Part shown: positions 33,447-41,835 of the stretch, one piece after another
How the letters are laid out: every line of letters starts with the position of its first letter
How positions within the stretch are numbered: position 1 is the stretch's first letter
Assembly (NCBI GenBank): GCA_031430575.1
Contig: JANPBT010000030.1
Coordinates: forward strand, 1 to 64,000
Length of the DNA stretch: 64,000 nt
Direction: 5' to 3'
From: JANMDS01 sp031430575
Lineage (GTDB): Bacteria; Pseudomonadota; Gammaproteobacteria; Burkholderiales; Casimicrobiaceae
Notes under the pieces: generated by a model
Databases searched by the model: none
What the model saw: the letters and a program-made list of their open reading frames with translations, nothing else
What the model was told of the DNA's origin: nothing
Program-made: the position numbers and the translations under genes

Positions 33447-34499
33447 ATGGAAAAAACAACTAAAAAAGGCACACTCGAATTTCACGGGGTGAGCAAAGAT
33501 TACGGCACGGGTGACCCTGCTGTCAACAACATCTCTTTTCGCATCGAAGATGGCGAGCTGGTAACGCTGCTTGGCCCGTCCGGCTGCGGCAAGACCACGA
33601 CCCTACGCATGATTGCTGGGCTTGAGCTACCAACATCTGGCACGATTTCGCTCGGGGGCAAAGATGTAACGACGCGCTCGGCCGCGCAGCGCAATGTAAG
33701 CTTAGTGTTTCAAAGCTACGCGCTTTTTCCACACATGACGGTCATGGAAAATGTCTGCTACGGACCGAAAATGCAAGGAGCAAAGCCACCCGAAGCAATG
33801 GCGAAAGCCGATGTAGCGATGAAAACCGTAGGTTTGACTGGCTATGAATCGCGCCTACCATCTGAGCTGTCTGGTGGGCAGCAGCAGCGCGTGGCGATAG
33901 CTCGCGCCTTAGTTTTAGAGCCCGCGGTCTTGCTCTTCGACGAGCCATTGTCTAACCTTGATGCGCGTTTGCGTCGCCGCGTGCGGGAAGAGATTCGTGA
34001 GCTCCAGCAGCGTTTAGCGATTACTAGCGTATACGTCACCCATGATCGGGAAGAGGCGCTCGCAGTCTCCGACAACATCATCGTGATGGACAAAGGCATC
34101 ATCGCTGAGTCAGGCAATCCGTCTAAGCTCTTTTTCCAACCTGATAGCGCATTTGTTGCTGATTTTTTAACGGAAGCCAACTTGGTAAAGGCTGAAATTG
34201 ACGGCAATCAGGTGCGCGCGGGTGAAATTCAATTTACGCTACCTGCGGCGCAGATTGTGGCCAATCGCAGCATGCTAGCGCTGCGTCCTGATATTTTTTC
34301 GCTCGGACAAATTCCTGGGCAACCCACCTTTAGTGCAAAAGTCAAAAAAGCGGCGTTTGTAGGGCGTGGCGCGGAGATGGAGGTGGATTCGGCGTTGGGT
34401 GAGTTGTTTATTTTCCTGCCTCGACACAACGTCATTCCGCAGATCGGTGATACAGTCCAGCTTTCGTTTTCACCTGAAAGCGTGTGCCTCGTACGTTAA
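33447..34499 (+). CDS. ABC transporter ATPase (FbpC/PotA type)
   Basis: A 350-residue ATPase: Walker A GPSGCGKTT, signature LSGGQQQRVAIARAL, Walker B VLLFDEPLSNLD, switch histidine YVTHDREEA, then a TOBE domain. The exact 14-mer at 34240 (LPAAQI) sits in the TOBE region. With the three receptors and the fused permease it forms a complete importer. GlnR- or Fur-type operators are not visible upstream of the operon. Confidence 0.93.
   Translation: MEKTTKKGTLEFHGVSKDYGTGDPAVNNISFRIEDGELVTLLGPSGCGKTTTLRMIAGLELPTSGTISLGGKDVTTRSAAQRNVSLVFQSYALFPHMTVMENVCYGPKMQGAKPPEAMAKADVAMKTVGLTGYESRLPSELSGGQQQRVAIARALVLEPAVLLFDEPLSNLDARLRRRVREEIRELQQRLAITSVYVTHDREEALAVSDNIIVMDKGIIAESGNPSKLFFQPDSAFVADFLTEANLVKAEIDGNQVRAGEIQFTLPAAQIVANRSMLALRPDIFSLGQIPGQPTFSAKVKKAAFVGRGAEMEVDSALGELFIFLPRHNVIPQIGDTVQLSFSPESVCLVR
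34240..34253 (-). repeat. interspersed 14-mer inside the ATPase gene
   Basis: Exact copy, read as LPAAQ in the TOBE domain. Confidence 0.95.
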
Positions 34500-34541
34500 G
34501 CGATATTCCAAAGCGCTCATGCGCGAGTTTCACGACTGCGC

Positions 34542-35783
34542 ATGACTGAGCAAAAAGATCACCCCAATCTCGGAATGGCACTTATGGTGTCGGCAATTAT
34601 CGTCGGCCTCGCCATGGGCACGCGCAATGCCTTTACCGGGCTCTGGATGCAACCGATTACCCAATCGCAAGGCTGGGGTCGGGAAGTTTTTTCATTGACC
34701 GTCGCGCTCTCAAATCTCGCGTGGGGTATTACTCAGCCTTTCATTGGGCTACTTGCCGATAAAAAAGGAGCGCGCGCCGTATTGGTATGGGGCGCTTTAA
34801 CCTACTGTGCGGGGCTCATTGGTGTCGCCTACCTTAATAGTCCACTTTGGCTGAATGTCTTTGGCGGTGTCGTGATGGGGGTGGCAATCTCCTGCACGAC
34901 CTACTCAGTGGTGTACAGCGTACTCGGGCGCTTGGCTTCTCCGGCGCGTAGGAGCTGGGCGTTTGGTATTGCGGCAGCAGCGGGGTCGTTTGGCCAATTT
35001 CTAATGATTCCTACAGCGCAATGGTTTATCTCTAACGTCGGCTGGTCGCAGGCATTACTCTGGGTTGCTGCGTTGGTCTTTGCCATTGCTCCGCTTGGGT
35101 GGGCCCTGGCAAATTATGGCGAAAGCGCGCGCAATACAACTAACGCAATACCGTCCGGAGCCGTAACGGTGAAGGCCGCATTGACCGAGGCCTTTTCAGA
35201 CCGGAGTTTTGGTTTGTTGACGGCTGGCTACTTCGTCTGTGGCTTTCAAGTTGTGTTTATTGGCGCGCATTTATCGCCTTATTTGAGCGATCGCTCAGTG
35301 CCCGCGCACGTAGGCGTTACCGCGTTAGCGTTGATCGGTCTTTTCAACGTATTTGGAACTTACCTTGCCGGAGCGCTAGGGCAAACGTACCCAAAACGAA
35401 AAATTCTTGCCGCGATTTATCTCGCCCGTAGCGTCGTCATTGCAATTTTCTTGTGGGTGCCGATTTCAGCGATTTCTGTTTACTTCTTCGCCGCTGGGAT
35501 TGGATTTTTGTGGCTTTCTACAGTACCGCCAACGAATGCGCTCGTAGCCCAGATCTATGGCGTTAGGTATATGGGCATGCTTGCTGGGATCATCTTTTTC
35601 TCCCATCAAATTGGCTCGTTTCTTGGTGCGTGGTTGGGTGGGCGAATTTTTGACTCGACCGGGTCATACAACGTGATGTGGGGTATTTGCATCGCGCTCG
35701 GCGTGTTTGCCGCAATCGTGCACTGGCCCATCGATGAGCGGCCGCTTTCCCAACGTAAGCGGGCAGCGCTGGGCAGCGCATGA
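34542..35783 (+). CDS. MFS transporter (oxalate/formate antiporter-like group)
   Basis: A 413-residue major facilitator carrier with twelve hydrophobic segments. The loop 2-3 motif appears as GLLADKKGARAVLVWG, and a related motif in the second half as GALGQTYPKRKILAAIYL. The N-terminal MGTRNAFTGLWMQPIT segment resembles monocarboxylate/oxalate-type MFS proteins. It follows the ABC operon after 42 bases and overlaps the next lipoprotein gene by four bases. Substrate unknown. Confidence 0.85.
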   Translation: MTEQKDHPNLGMALMVSAIIVGLAMGTRNAFTGLWMQPITQSQGWGREVFSLTVALSNLAWGITQPFIGLLADKKGARAVLVWGALTYCAGLIGVAYLNSPLWLNVFGGVVMGVAISCTTYSVVYSVLGRLASPARRSWAFGIAAAAGSFGQFLMIPTAQWFISNVGWSQALLWVAALVFAIAPLGWALANYGESARNTTNAIPSGAVTVKAALTEAFSDRSFGLLTAGYFVCGFQVVFIGAHLSPYLSDRSVPAHVGVTALALIGLFNVFGTYLAGALGQTYPKRKILAAIYLARSVVIAIFLWVPISAISVYFFAAGIGFLWLSTVPPTNALVAQIYGVRYMGMLAGIIFFSHQIGSFLGAWLGGRIFDSTGSYNVMWGICIALGVFAAIVHWPIDERPLSQRKRAALGSA

Positions 35784-36271
35784 AAGCTCGATCGGTGCTC
35801 GGCATTTTCTGCTTTTTGGTGATCGCCGGATGCGCTGGCATCACACCATTGACGGTCGGGAGCTCAATGGCCGAAGTTGAGCGCCTCTGGGGTTCACCAA
35901 CGCAGTCACACACGATGCCGTACGGTGCTCGGCTGATATATTCGCTTGGCCCGCAGGGCCACAACGTTTACGTGACAGACTTTAATCGGCAAGGACGACT
36001 CTTGCGAAATTTTGATGCGATGACCCGCGACAACCTCTCGCGGGTCGCTGCGGGGTGGAAAAAATGGGAAGTCGAACGCGAGTTTGGGCCGGCCTTTTGG
36101 CTGACTCGTTTTCGCGTATCCTCAAATTTATCGGCTGTATACAAGTACGCCGGGCAGTTCGCAATTCAATGCTTCTACGTTGAATACGGCGCTGACGAAG
36201 TTGTGATTTCAACCGCGACGCGTGATGCGACATCAGGGCGTGATTTATTCCCTGGCGAGCGGGAGTGTTAG
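35780..36271 (+). CDS. small lipoprotein, SmpA/BamE-like fold
   Basis: A 163-residue lipoprotein with the lipobox VIAGC at about residue 18. The mature part starts with LTVGSSMAEVERLWGSPTQ, the GxxxxxVxxxxGxPT pattern found in the SmpA/OmlA (BamE) fold, and a second weaker unit KWEVEREFGPAF follows. It is translationally coupled to the MFS gene. True BamE is much shorter and normally a separate gene, so this is a BamE-like relative of unknown role. Confidence 0.75.
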   Translation: MKARSVLGIFCFLVIAGCAGITPLTVGSSMAEVERLWGSPTQSHTMPYGARLIYSLGPQGHNVYVTDFNRQGRLLRNFDAMTRDNLSRVAAGWKKWEVEREFGPAFWLTRFRVSSNLSAVYKYAGQFAIQCFYVEYGADEVVISTATRDATSGRDLFPGEREC

Positions 36272-36287
36272 CAGTCTTTTCTCCGCG

Positions 36288-36614
36288 TTAGCCGATGCAG
36301 ACTTTGAGTAGATGAAGTACAGCCATACCGACCACGAGCGGCCAGACTTGTCCGCCGAATCGCCAAGCCCACGCAAGCGTTGCGGCCACGGCGGCCAAAC
36401 GCGGCAATAACTGCGCCGCAGGTATATCGGTACCAGTCCTCAAAATCATTGGCGTAATCAGCGCCGCAAAAATGACAGCCGGTGCAAACGAAAGCGCGCG
36501 CTCTAGCCACGGCGGGAATTGCCCGCGCGCCCACGGCCCTAAGAAACTCACGCGGATTCCAAATGTGCCCGCTGCCGCGCCGATTATTGCGAGCCAGAGC
36601 GCTGTGTTGTCCAT
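36288..36614 (-). CDS. azlD: AzlD family branched-chain amino acid exporter subunit
   Basis: A 108-residue membrane protein with four hydrophobic segments and ALSFAPAVIFAALITPMIL, the AzlD signature. With AzlC it forms a valine/leucine-type exporter (BrnFE family). An exact 14-mer (36411) is read as IPAAQL in the loop where AzlD proteins vary. It overlaps the end of azlC by 31 bases. Confidence 0.88.
   Translation of the reverse strand: MDNTALWLAIIGAAAGTFGIRVSFLGPWARGQFPPWLERALSFAPAVIFAALITPMILRTGTDIPAAQLLPRLAAVAATLAWAWRFGGQVWPLVVGMAVLHLLKVCIG
36411..36424 (+). repeat. interspersed 14-mer inside azlD
   Basis: Exact copy, antisense, read as IPAAQ. Confidence 0.95.
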
Positions 36615-37339
36615 TGAAAAACCGTATCAAAAATCATTGCGATTGCGACGCCCAAAAAGCACGCGGCGATAAGCCCGAGCTTTAAAGGTAGCGCGAAAAA
36701 AAGTGTGCCTAAGATCGACCCCAGCGCCGCTGCGATTGCCATGGGTAAGCGTTTTATGATTGGCGCGAGAACCGCAACAAACGATAACGGTACGACAAAA
36801 TCGAGCTCCCATTGCGCGGGGACAATCGTGCCTGCCACGTAGCCGATCACGTTGCAAAATACCCAAAACATCCACAACGTGAGCCCTGATCCAAAGTAAA
36901 ACGGCAGCCACTCTGGCTGGGCTTGTGGATCTTTGCTGAAACCTTTGACGCCAACGAAGGTTTGATCGACGAGAAGGGGTGCTACGGCATACCGCACGCG
37001 CTGAGGCGCGCTGCGCAACCATCCTGAAAAAATCGCGCTGTATACCGCCATACGCGAATTAACAATCATTGCGCTGACGATAACGACCCAAATCGGCGCA
37101 GCTGCGATCAGCATAGACGTCAGGACGACCTGTGAAGATCCTCCAAAGACTAGTGCGGGTAACAGAATTGCTTGAATCAAGCTCAATCCGGCCTGCTTGG
37201 AAGCGACGCCGCAGACCGCACCAAACACGAGATACGAGGGGGAGATCGACGCGGTGTAGACCACCCCCGCCCGTATCGCTTGCATCTTCGCTTCTTTTGA
37301 AAGAGGGGTCACGCTACCGACCGTCTTGTCAGCGTGCAA
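36584..37339 (-). CDS. azlC: AzlC family branched-chain amino acid exporter subunit
   Basis: A 251-residue large subunit of the AzlCD exporter: SPSYLVFGAVCGVASKQAGL, LLPALVFGGSSQVVLTSML and NSRMAVYSAIFSGWLR are conserved. The ATG at 37339 overlaps the folA stop by 31 bases; a second ATG at 37285 (MQAIRAG) would avoid that. Probably cotranscribed with folA and azlD. Confidence 0.9.
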   Translation of the reverse strand: MHADKTVGSVTPLSKEAKMQAIRAGVVYTASISPSYLVFGAVCGVASKQAGLSLIQAILLPALVFGGSSQVVLTSMLIAAAPIWVVIVSAMIVNSRMAVYSAIFSGWLRSAPQRVRYAVAPLLVDQTFVGVKGFSKDPQAQPEWLPFYFGSGLTLWMFWVFCNVIGYVAGTIVPAQWELDFVVPLSFVAVLAPIIKRLPMAIAAALGSILGTLFFALPLKLGLIAACFLGVAIAMIFDTVFQWTTQRSGSQ

Positions 37340-37842
37340 AATTCGTAGGTAAATGAGTTACCGTCTTCAGCGGAGTGAACGTGCTTTTCACTCGCCTCGC
37401 AAATCCAGTCGTCTTCGTCGTAATTGGGAAACCACGCATCGCCCGCGAACGGATGGTCAATGATGGTGAGCTCCATACAATTTATCTGCGGCGCAAAGTT
37501 CGCAAGTGCGTGCGCGTAAAGCTGACCACCACCGATGATGAAGACCGACTGATTTTCAGTGCTGGGAAGCCGAAGAGCCGTCTCCAAATCGCCGACGATA
37601 GTGATGCCCTCGCGTCTTTGCAAGGTGCGACTGACGACGATATTTTCGCGACCGGGCAGCGGTCTTCCAATGCTTTCGAATGTGTTGCGCCCCATTACGA
37701 TGCGATGCCCCATTGTCAGCGCTTTAAATCGCTTTAGATCTGCAGGTAACTGCCACGGCAGCTGATTGAGATGCCCGATTACGCGGTTTTGCGCCATCGC
37801 GGCAATGAGGGTGACCGGAGTCAATTCGAGAGTAGTGCTCAA
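37309..37842 (-). CDS. folA: dihydrofolate reductase
   Basis: DHFR reduces dihydrofolate to tetrahydrofolate with NADPH. The 177-residue protein has LIAAMAQNRVIG, LPWQLPADLKRFKALT with the catalytic aspartate, HRIVMGRNTFESIGRPLPGR and FIIGGGQLY, all diagnostic. A two-mismatch relative of the 14-mer (37483-37496) encodes FAPQI after ALAN, a variable surface loop. It is divergent from glrK. Confidence 0.96.
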   Translation of the reverse strand: MSTTLELTPVTLIAAMAQNRVIGHLNQLPWQLPADLKRFKALTMGHRIVMGRNTFESIGRPLPGRENIVVSRTLQRREGITIVGDLETALRLPSTENQSVFIIGGGQLYAHALANFAPQINCMELTIIDHPFAGDAWFPNYDEDDWICEASEKHVHSAEDGNSFTYEFCTLTRRSVA

Positions 37843-37883
37843 AATCTTTTTTTCCTATTTACATTTCGATTATAAAGACGGCT

Positions 37884-39365
37884 ATGGTTATTCCCCAAAC
37901 CGTGATGCGATTGGTGCTCGGCTGCTTCGTGCTCACGGCCATTCCTTTATGCATCGCGCTCGCGCGGCTTGCGATCAATATGAACGATTTGGCCGCGCGC
38001 AGTCAGCTTGCGGTAAAGCGTGCTGAGTCTGTTGGCGCGGTGAGCCGTGAGCTGCGAAATGCGGGTGTTGCCATTGAGCGCAGCGTGCGGCAAGCCATCG
38101 TGCTTGATGATTCGACTTATATTGACGAATACGCCCGCGCTCGGCAATCTTTTACTAATACGCTAACGCGCGCCGAAGCGTTGCCGATGGATTCGCGCGA
38201 GCGCAAAGCAATCGAAGATTTGCGTAAACAAGACGGCATCGTCGCCACGGCAATTGCGTCAGGATTGCCGCCCGTTGAGCTGCGGCAAGATGCCGTTGAT
38301 GCCGCGATCCGCCTTTCAGAGCTCTCCGATGTCGTGGTCACCGATTTCGATGGTGTGATTGCGCGCGAGTTATCCGAGCTGGAGACGCAAGCGTCGAAGG
38401 GAAGCACGCAGTGGCCGTGGATGGTCGGCGTGGCAGCGTTACTCGCAGGCGTGCTCGGGCTTGGGTTTTCAGCATTAGTTTCGCGGCCGCTGAGCAGTCT
38501 TGATCGCAGCATTCGGCGTATGGGCGAGGCGCGCTTTGATACGCCGGTTACGATCAAAGGTCCGCCAGATTTGCGCAGTTTGGGAGAGCGCCTAGAGTGG
38601 TTGCGGCAGCGCCTGCAGAGCTTAGAGAGTCACCAAGCTAATTTTTTGCGGCAAGTCTCCCATGAGCTGAAGACGCCATTGACAGCGATACGGGAGGGCT
38701 CGGAGCTGCTTAATGATCGGGTGACGGGCGAGCTTAGCGAAGGTCAGGAAGAAGTTGTCCGCATTATCCGCGAAAATTCGCTACAGTTGCAAAAGCTGAT
38801 TAATGATTTGCTCACTTATCAGCAGCATCGCAGCGCCGTCCCGCTCAAAATTGCTTCGGTTTATCTGCCTGATTTGATTCAAAGCGTGGTTGATTCCCAT
38901 CGTGTGCCGATTCTGGCTAAAGCGCTCTCAACGCGCGTGCATATTGTGCCCGTAACGCTCGCGCTTGATCAGGAGCGGATCCGCGTAGTTTTAGATAATT
39001 TGATGTCGAACGCGATTAAATTTTCCCCGAAAGGCGGGCAGATTTTCTTTGCCGCACGGATTGTTTCAGATCAACTACAGATTGATGTCTCCGATCAAGG
39101 GCCTGGAATTTCGCTCGCCGACAAGTTGCGCATTTTCGAATCGTTCTTTCAAGGTGAAGCGCGCGCCGTTACCAACGTTAAAGGCACGGGGCTTGGGCTT
39201 GCCATCGCCCGTGATTTTGTGATTGCGCATGGCGGTGATATTGACGTGATCGAGGCAGGGAAACCTGGCGGGCGATTTCGGGTGCGTTTACCGCTTGACG
39301 AGGTGGCCATAAAAACACTAAGAGAATCCGGCGTCATCAGCGCGTCGGAACGAGGGGACACATGA
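37884..39365 (+). CDS. glrK: sensor histidine kinase, GlrK/QseE type
   Basis: A 493-residue membrane kinase. Two membrane segments (about 5-25 and 175-195) flank a helical periplasmic sensor; then a HAMP domain, a HisKA domain with RQVSHELKTPLTAIREG (phospho-His about 260), and an ATPase domain with DNLMSNAIKFSPKG, DQGPGI and GTGLGLAIARD. The gene order kinase / QseG-like lipoprotein / sigma54 regulator identifies it as GlrK (QseE), which in enterobacteria senses envelope state. It overlaps the next gene by four bases. Confidence 0.92.
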   Translation: MVIPQTVMRLVLGCFVLTAIPLCIALARLAINMNDLAARSQLAVKRAESVGAVSRELRNAGVAIERSVRQAIVLDDSTYIDEYARARQSFTNTLTRAEALPMDSRERKAIEDLRKQDGIVATAIASGLPPVELRQDAVDAAIRLSELSDVVVTDFDGVIARELSELETQASKGSTQWPWMVGVAALLAGVLGLGFSALVSRPLSSLDRSIRRMGEARFDTPVTIKGPPDLRSLGERLEWLRQRLQSLESHQANFLRQVSHELKTPLTAIREGSELLNDRVTGELSEGQEEVVRIIRENSLQLQKLINDLLTYQQHRSAVPLKIASVYLPDLIQSVVDSHRVPILAKALSTRVHIVPVTLALDQERIRVVLDNLMSNAIKFSPKGGQIFFAARIVSDQLQIDVSDQGPGISLADKLRIFESFFQGEARAVTNVKGTGLGLAIARDFVIAHGGDIDVIEAGKPGGRFRVRLPLDEVAIKTLRESGVISASERGDT

Positions 39366-39988
39366 ATAGCAGAATAGTTTTGATCATTCCACTCATCGCA
39401 GCGTTGACAGCGTGCCAATCGATCTTGGCACCTGAGCCACCACCGCATACCATGCCGATGCCCATACCTGCGGCGCAGATTCCCGCGCCCGTAATGGCAG
39501 CGCCGACGCCGCCCGCGCCGGTCGTGCCAGTTGTGATCGCGCAACCGGCCGCGACTGAAGATACGCTGGTTGTGATTAGTGTTTTGACGGACGTCTCAAA
39601 GGCGCTGTCTGGCGGTGGCGACAGTTTGCGTCGCGAAATGGCCTCTAGCAATGCTGCATGGGCCAAAGCGCGGACGGATTCAACACGTTTGAAATTAGCT
39701 GTACTGGCGGCAATCACTTCAGGAGGCGCTACCGATGATCAACGGGCACTATCCTTGCTTGAGCCTTATCTAAGCCGCACTGCCGACGCTAATGCTTATA
39801 AAGCGCTCGCAGAGCTTATCGCAATTCCGCTCCAGGAGAAAGCAAAACAAATGCGTGAAGAATTCAAAAAAACAGAAACCCAACGAGAACGAGCCGATAA
39901 CCTGAAGAAAGAGCTCGATGCCACGCAGCAAAAACTTGAGGCTTTACGCAAACTAGAGCGCAGCTTAGGTCGGAGGCAGCCACAATGA
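39362..39988 (+). CDS. QseG/YfhG-like lipoprotein
   Basis: A 208-residue lipoprotein: signal peptide with LTACQ at about residues 15-19, a proline-rich linker (PIPAAQIPAPVMAAPTPPAP) and a helical C-terminal half ending in a coiled coil (KTETQRERADNLKKELDATQ). The linker includes an exact 14-mer (39465, IPAAQI). Its place between kinase and regulator matches qseG (yfhG), which in enterobacteria interacts with the kinase. Overlaps glrR by four bases. Assignment rests on position and layout rather than on a strong motif. Confidence 0.75.
   Translation: MNSRIVLIIPLIAALTACQSILAPEPPPHTMPMPIPAAQIPAPVMAAPTPPAPVVPVVIAQPAATEDTLVVISVLTDVSKALSGGGDSLRREMASSNAAWAKARTDSTRLKLAVLAAITSGGATDDQRALSLLEPYLSRTADANAYKALAELIAIPLQEKAKQMREEFKKTETQRERADNLKKELDATQQKLEALRKLERSLGRRQPQ
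39465..39478 (-). repeat. interspersed 14-mer inside the qseG-like gene
   Basis: Exact copy, read as IPAAQ in the proline-rich linker. Confidence 0.95.
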
Positions 39989-41361
39989 ACGATATCGTTT
40001 TTCAGACGACCGTGCTCTTGGTTGATGATGACCCTGATCTTTTGCGTCTCATCTCACTGCGCCTTTCCGCAGCGGGGTATAAAGTGCGAACCGCGCGCAA
40101 CGGTGAAGAAGCGCTGGCGCAGCTCAGCATCGAGCGTCCGTCACTTGTGGTCACTGATCTCAAAATGCCAGGCATCGATGGCATGAAATTATTTGATTCG
40201 ATTCAGCGCGACCATCCTGCGCTGCCGGTCATTATTTTGACCGCACACGGCACCATTCCCGATGCGGTAAACGCAGCCCAGCACGGGGTGTTTGCATTCT
40301 TGACTAAGCCGTTTGAGAGCCATGAATTGCTCAAGCAAGTCGCAGCGGCAGCCGCAGCGGGTGGTCAGTCTTCAAATATTTCCGACGCGGGAGGAGGAGA
40401 CGATTGGCGTCGCGGAATCGTAACCCGTAACGGTGCGATGGAAGAAGTGCTCAGGCGCGCAAAATTAGTGGCCGAATCCGACGCGTCGGTGATGATTCAA
40501 GGCGAATCTGGCACCGGCAAAGAGGCGCTTGCGAAGTCGATTCACGCTGCAAGTCGACGTGCTGGAAAAACGTTTATTGCACTTAATTGCGCTGCGATCC
40601 CCGAGCAATTATTGGAGTCGGAGCTCTTCGGCCACGCCAAAGGTGCATTTACCGGCGCCAATACCGCGCATGTTGGGCTCTTTCAAGCAGCCAATGGCGG
40701 TACCATTTTTCTCGACGAAATTGGTGATATGCCGCTAGTGCTGCAATCTAAGTTGCTGCGGGTTTTGCAAGAAGGGCAAGTGCGTCCCGTCGGCTCGACG
40801 CAAAGTGTTGCGATTGACGTGCGCGTGCTTTCAGCGACGCATCGCAATCTAGAAATTATGCGTAAGGAGCGTACGTTTCGCGAAGATTTGTTTTATCGGT
40901 TAAATGTGGTTTTGTTGCGCTTGCCCGCGCTCGCCGATCGCCGTGAAGATATTCCGTTGCTGGCAGCGCATTTTTTGCGTTCAATTGCCACGCGCTATCG
41001 ACGTGCCCCTTTGCAGCTCTCTCCTGAGGCCATGGCACTCATGGTTGCAGCGCCGTGGCCGGGGAACGTGCGTCAACTCGAAAATTTGTTGGAGCAGGCC
41101 GTAGCGCTTTCGACAACGACCATGATTCCGGCCTCATTAATTTTGCAGGGCTTAGAAGACGCTAAACCGCTCGTGCCGTTTGATGAAGCGCGGCGGCAAT
41201 TTGAGCGCGAATACCTCGTGCGCTTACTCAAATTGACTGGCGGTAACGTCGCGCAAGCAGCACAATTGGCGAATAGAAACCGTACTGATTTTTATAAGCT
41301 TCTGCAAAGGCATAGTTTGGAGCCAGCAGCATTCAAGTCGCGAGAAGCTGCGGTCGCATAA
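39985..41361 (+). CDS. glrR: sigma54-dependent response regulator, GlrR/QseF type
   Basis: A 458-residue NtrC-family activator. The receiver domain has D14-D15-D16 and the phospho-acceptor D58 (VVTDLKMPG). The AAA+ domain has Walker A GESGTGKEAL, the sigma54-contacting GAFTGA loop (HAKGAFTGAN) and GGTIFLDEIGDMP. A Fis-type helix-turn-helix (NVAQAAQLANRNRTDFYKLL) closes the protein. Partner of glrK. GlrR in enterobacteria binds TGTC-N10-GACA and activates the small RNA gene glmY; two such boxes and a sigma54 promoter follow this gene. Confidence 0.95.
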   Translation: MNDIVFQTTVLLVDDDPDLLRLISLRLSAAGYKVRTARNGEEALAQLSIERPSLVVTDLKMPGIDGMKLFDSIQRDHPALPVIILTAHGTIPDAVNAAQHGVFAFLTKPFESHELLKQVAAAAAAGGQSSNISDAGGGDDWRRGIVTRNGAMEEVLRRAKLVAESDASVMIQGESGTGKEALAKSIHAASRRAGKTFIALNCAAIPEQLLESELFGHAKGAFTGANTAHVGLFQAANGGTIFLDEIGDMPLVLQSKLLRVLQEGQVRPVGSTQSVAIDVRVLSATHRNLEIMRKERTFREDLFYRLNVVLLRLPALADRREDIPLLAAHFLRSIATRYRRAPLQLSPEAMALMVAAPWPGNVRQLENLLEQAVALSTTTMIPASLILQGLEDAKPLVPFDEARRQFEREYLVRLLKLTGGNVAQAAQLANRNRTDFYKLLQRHSLEPAAFKSREAAVA

Positions 41362-41386
41362 TTTTGGTGTAAGTTTTCGCGTCGTT

Positions 41387-41404
41387 TGTATCTAAAAGAC
41401 GACA
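41387..41404. promoter_or_regulatory. candidate GlrR binding site 1
   Basis: TGTA-N10-GACA, one base off the enterobacterial GlrR consensus TGTC-N10-GACA, embedded in TTTGT-N12-ACAAA. About 26 bases after the glrR stop. Confidence 0.6.
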
Positions 41405-41419
41405 AATATAACCAAGCTT

Positions 41420-41432
41420 AATCAATAAGTTA
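41420..41432 (+). promoter_or_regulatory. candidate IHF site
   Basis: AATCAATAAGTTA matches the IHF consensus WATCAANNNNTTR at every fixed position. It lies between the two candidate GlrR boxes; IHF bending is common at sigma54 promoters. Confidence 0.5.
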
Positions 41433-41451
41433 CATGAAATTTACGAAAGTT

Positions 41452-41469
41452 TGTCGCAAAATAGCAACA
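41452..41469. promoter_or_regulatory. candidate GlrR binding site 2
   Basis: TGTC-N10-AACA, one base off consensus, again inside TTTGT-N12-ACAAA. The two boxes start 65 bases apart, and this one lies about 95 bases upstream of the sigma54 element. Confidence 0.6.
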
Positions 41470-41563
41470 AATCTAGGCCAGTTACCATCTAGAAAATGGT
41501 CTTTAACTAAATCTGAAAAAAAGTAGCTTTGCAACGTCTTGGTTTAATGCGATTTTTTGTTTT

Positions 41564-41579
41564 TGGCACGTACCGTGCA
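41564..41579 (+). promoter_or_regulatory. sigma54 promoter of the candidate small RNA
   Basis: TGGCACGTACCGTGCA: perfect -24 half (TGGCACG) and a -12 half with one change (GTGCA for TTGCA), GG and GC 12 bases apart. Start of transcription expected near 41588-41591. Confidence 0.75.
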
Positions 41580-41589
41580 TAGTAATCAG

Positions 41590-41672
41590 TAGTCGGGCAA
41601 TTCTCTGAATTGCCTTTGATCTCCTCCAGATCCCCCGTTAGCCCGCCATGCTCCTCCCGGCGGGTTTTTTTT
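41590..41672 (+). ncRNA. candidate GlrR/sigma54-controlled small RNA
   Basis: Downstream of the sigma54 element lie three hairpins and no open frame with a ribosome-binding site. Hairpin 1: GGCAATT/AATTGCC (41596-41614), loop CTCTG. Hairpin 2: GATCT/AGATC (41618-41632), loop CCTCC. Hairpin 3: CCCGCC/GGCGGG (41642-41664), loop ATGCTCCTCCC, followed by T8, a terminator. Expected length is about 80 nt. The CCUCC loops are complementary to Shine-Dalgarno sequences, and the long U-tail suits Hfq. Position after glrR mirrors glmY next to glrK in enterobacteria, but no GlmY sequence is recognisable. Expression is inference. Confidence 0.65.
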
Positions 41673-41727
41673 GTCCATTTTTTTGGAGACTAAGTGGCGG
41701 ACTGAGGAAACGACTGCCGGAGCTCAT

Positions 41728-41792
41728 CATACCTGCGGCGCAGAAAGTGGCTATTTAGCGCATAGTTTGGCCAAAGCTGCGCCGCAGGTATG
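41728..41792. repeat. inverted pair of interspersed repeats
   Basis: Exact - copy (41730-41743) and exact + copy (41777-41790); 16-base perfect arms counting flanks. Lies between the small RNA terminator and the convergent phosphoribosyltransferase gene. No U-tract follows either arm. Confidence 0.9.
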
Positions 41793-41835
41793 GCAGCACG
41801 TTCGATTCCAAACGCTAATGAAATCGGCAAGCCGA

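Noticed and set aside
41590..41672. Naming the small RNA GlmY
   Set aside because: Only the position and promoter logic match; the length, hairpins and loops differ, so the name would mislead.
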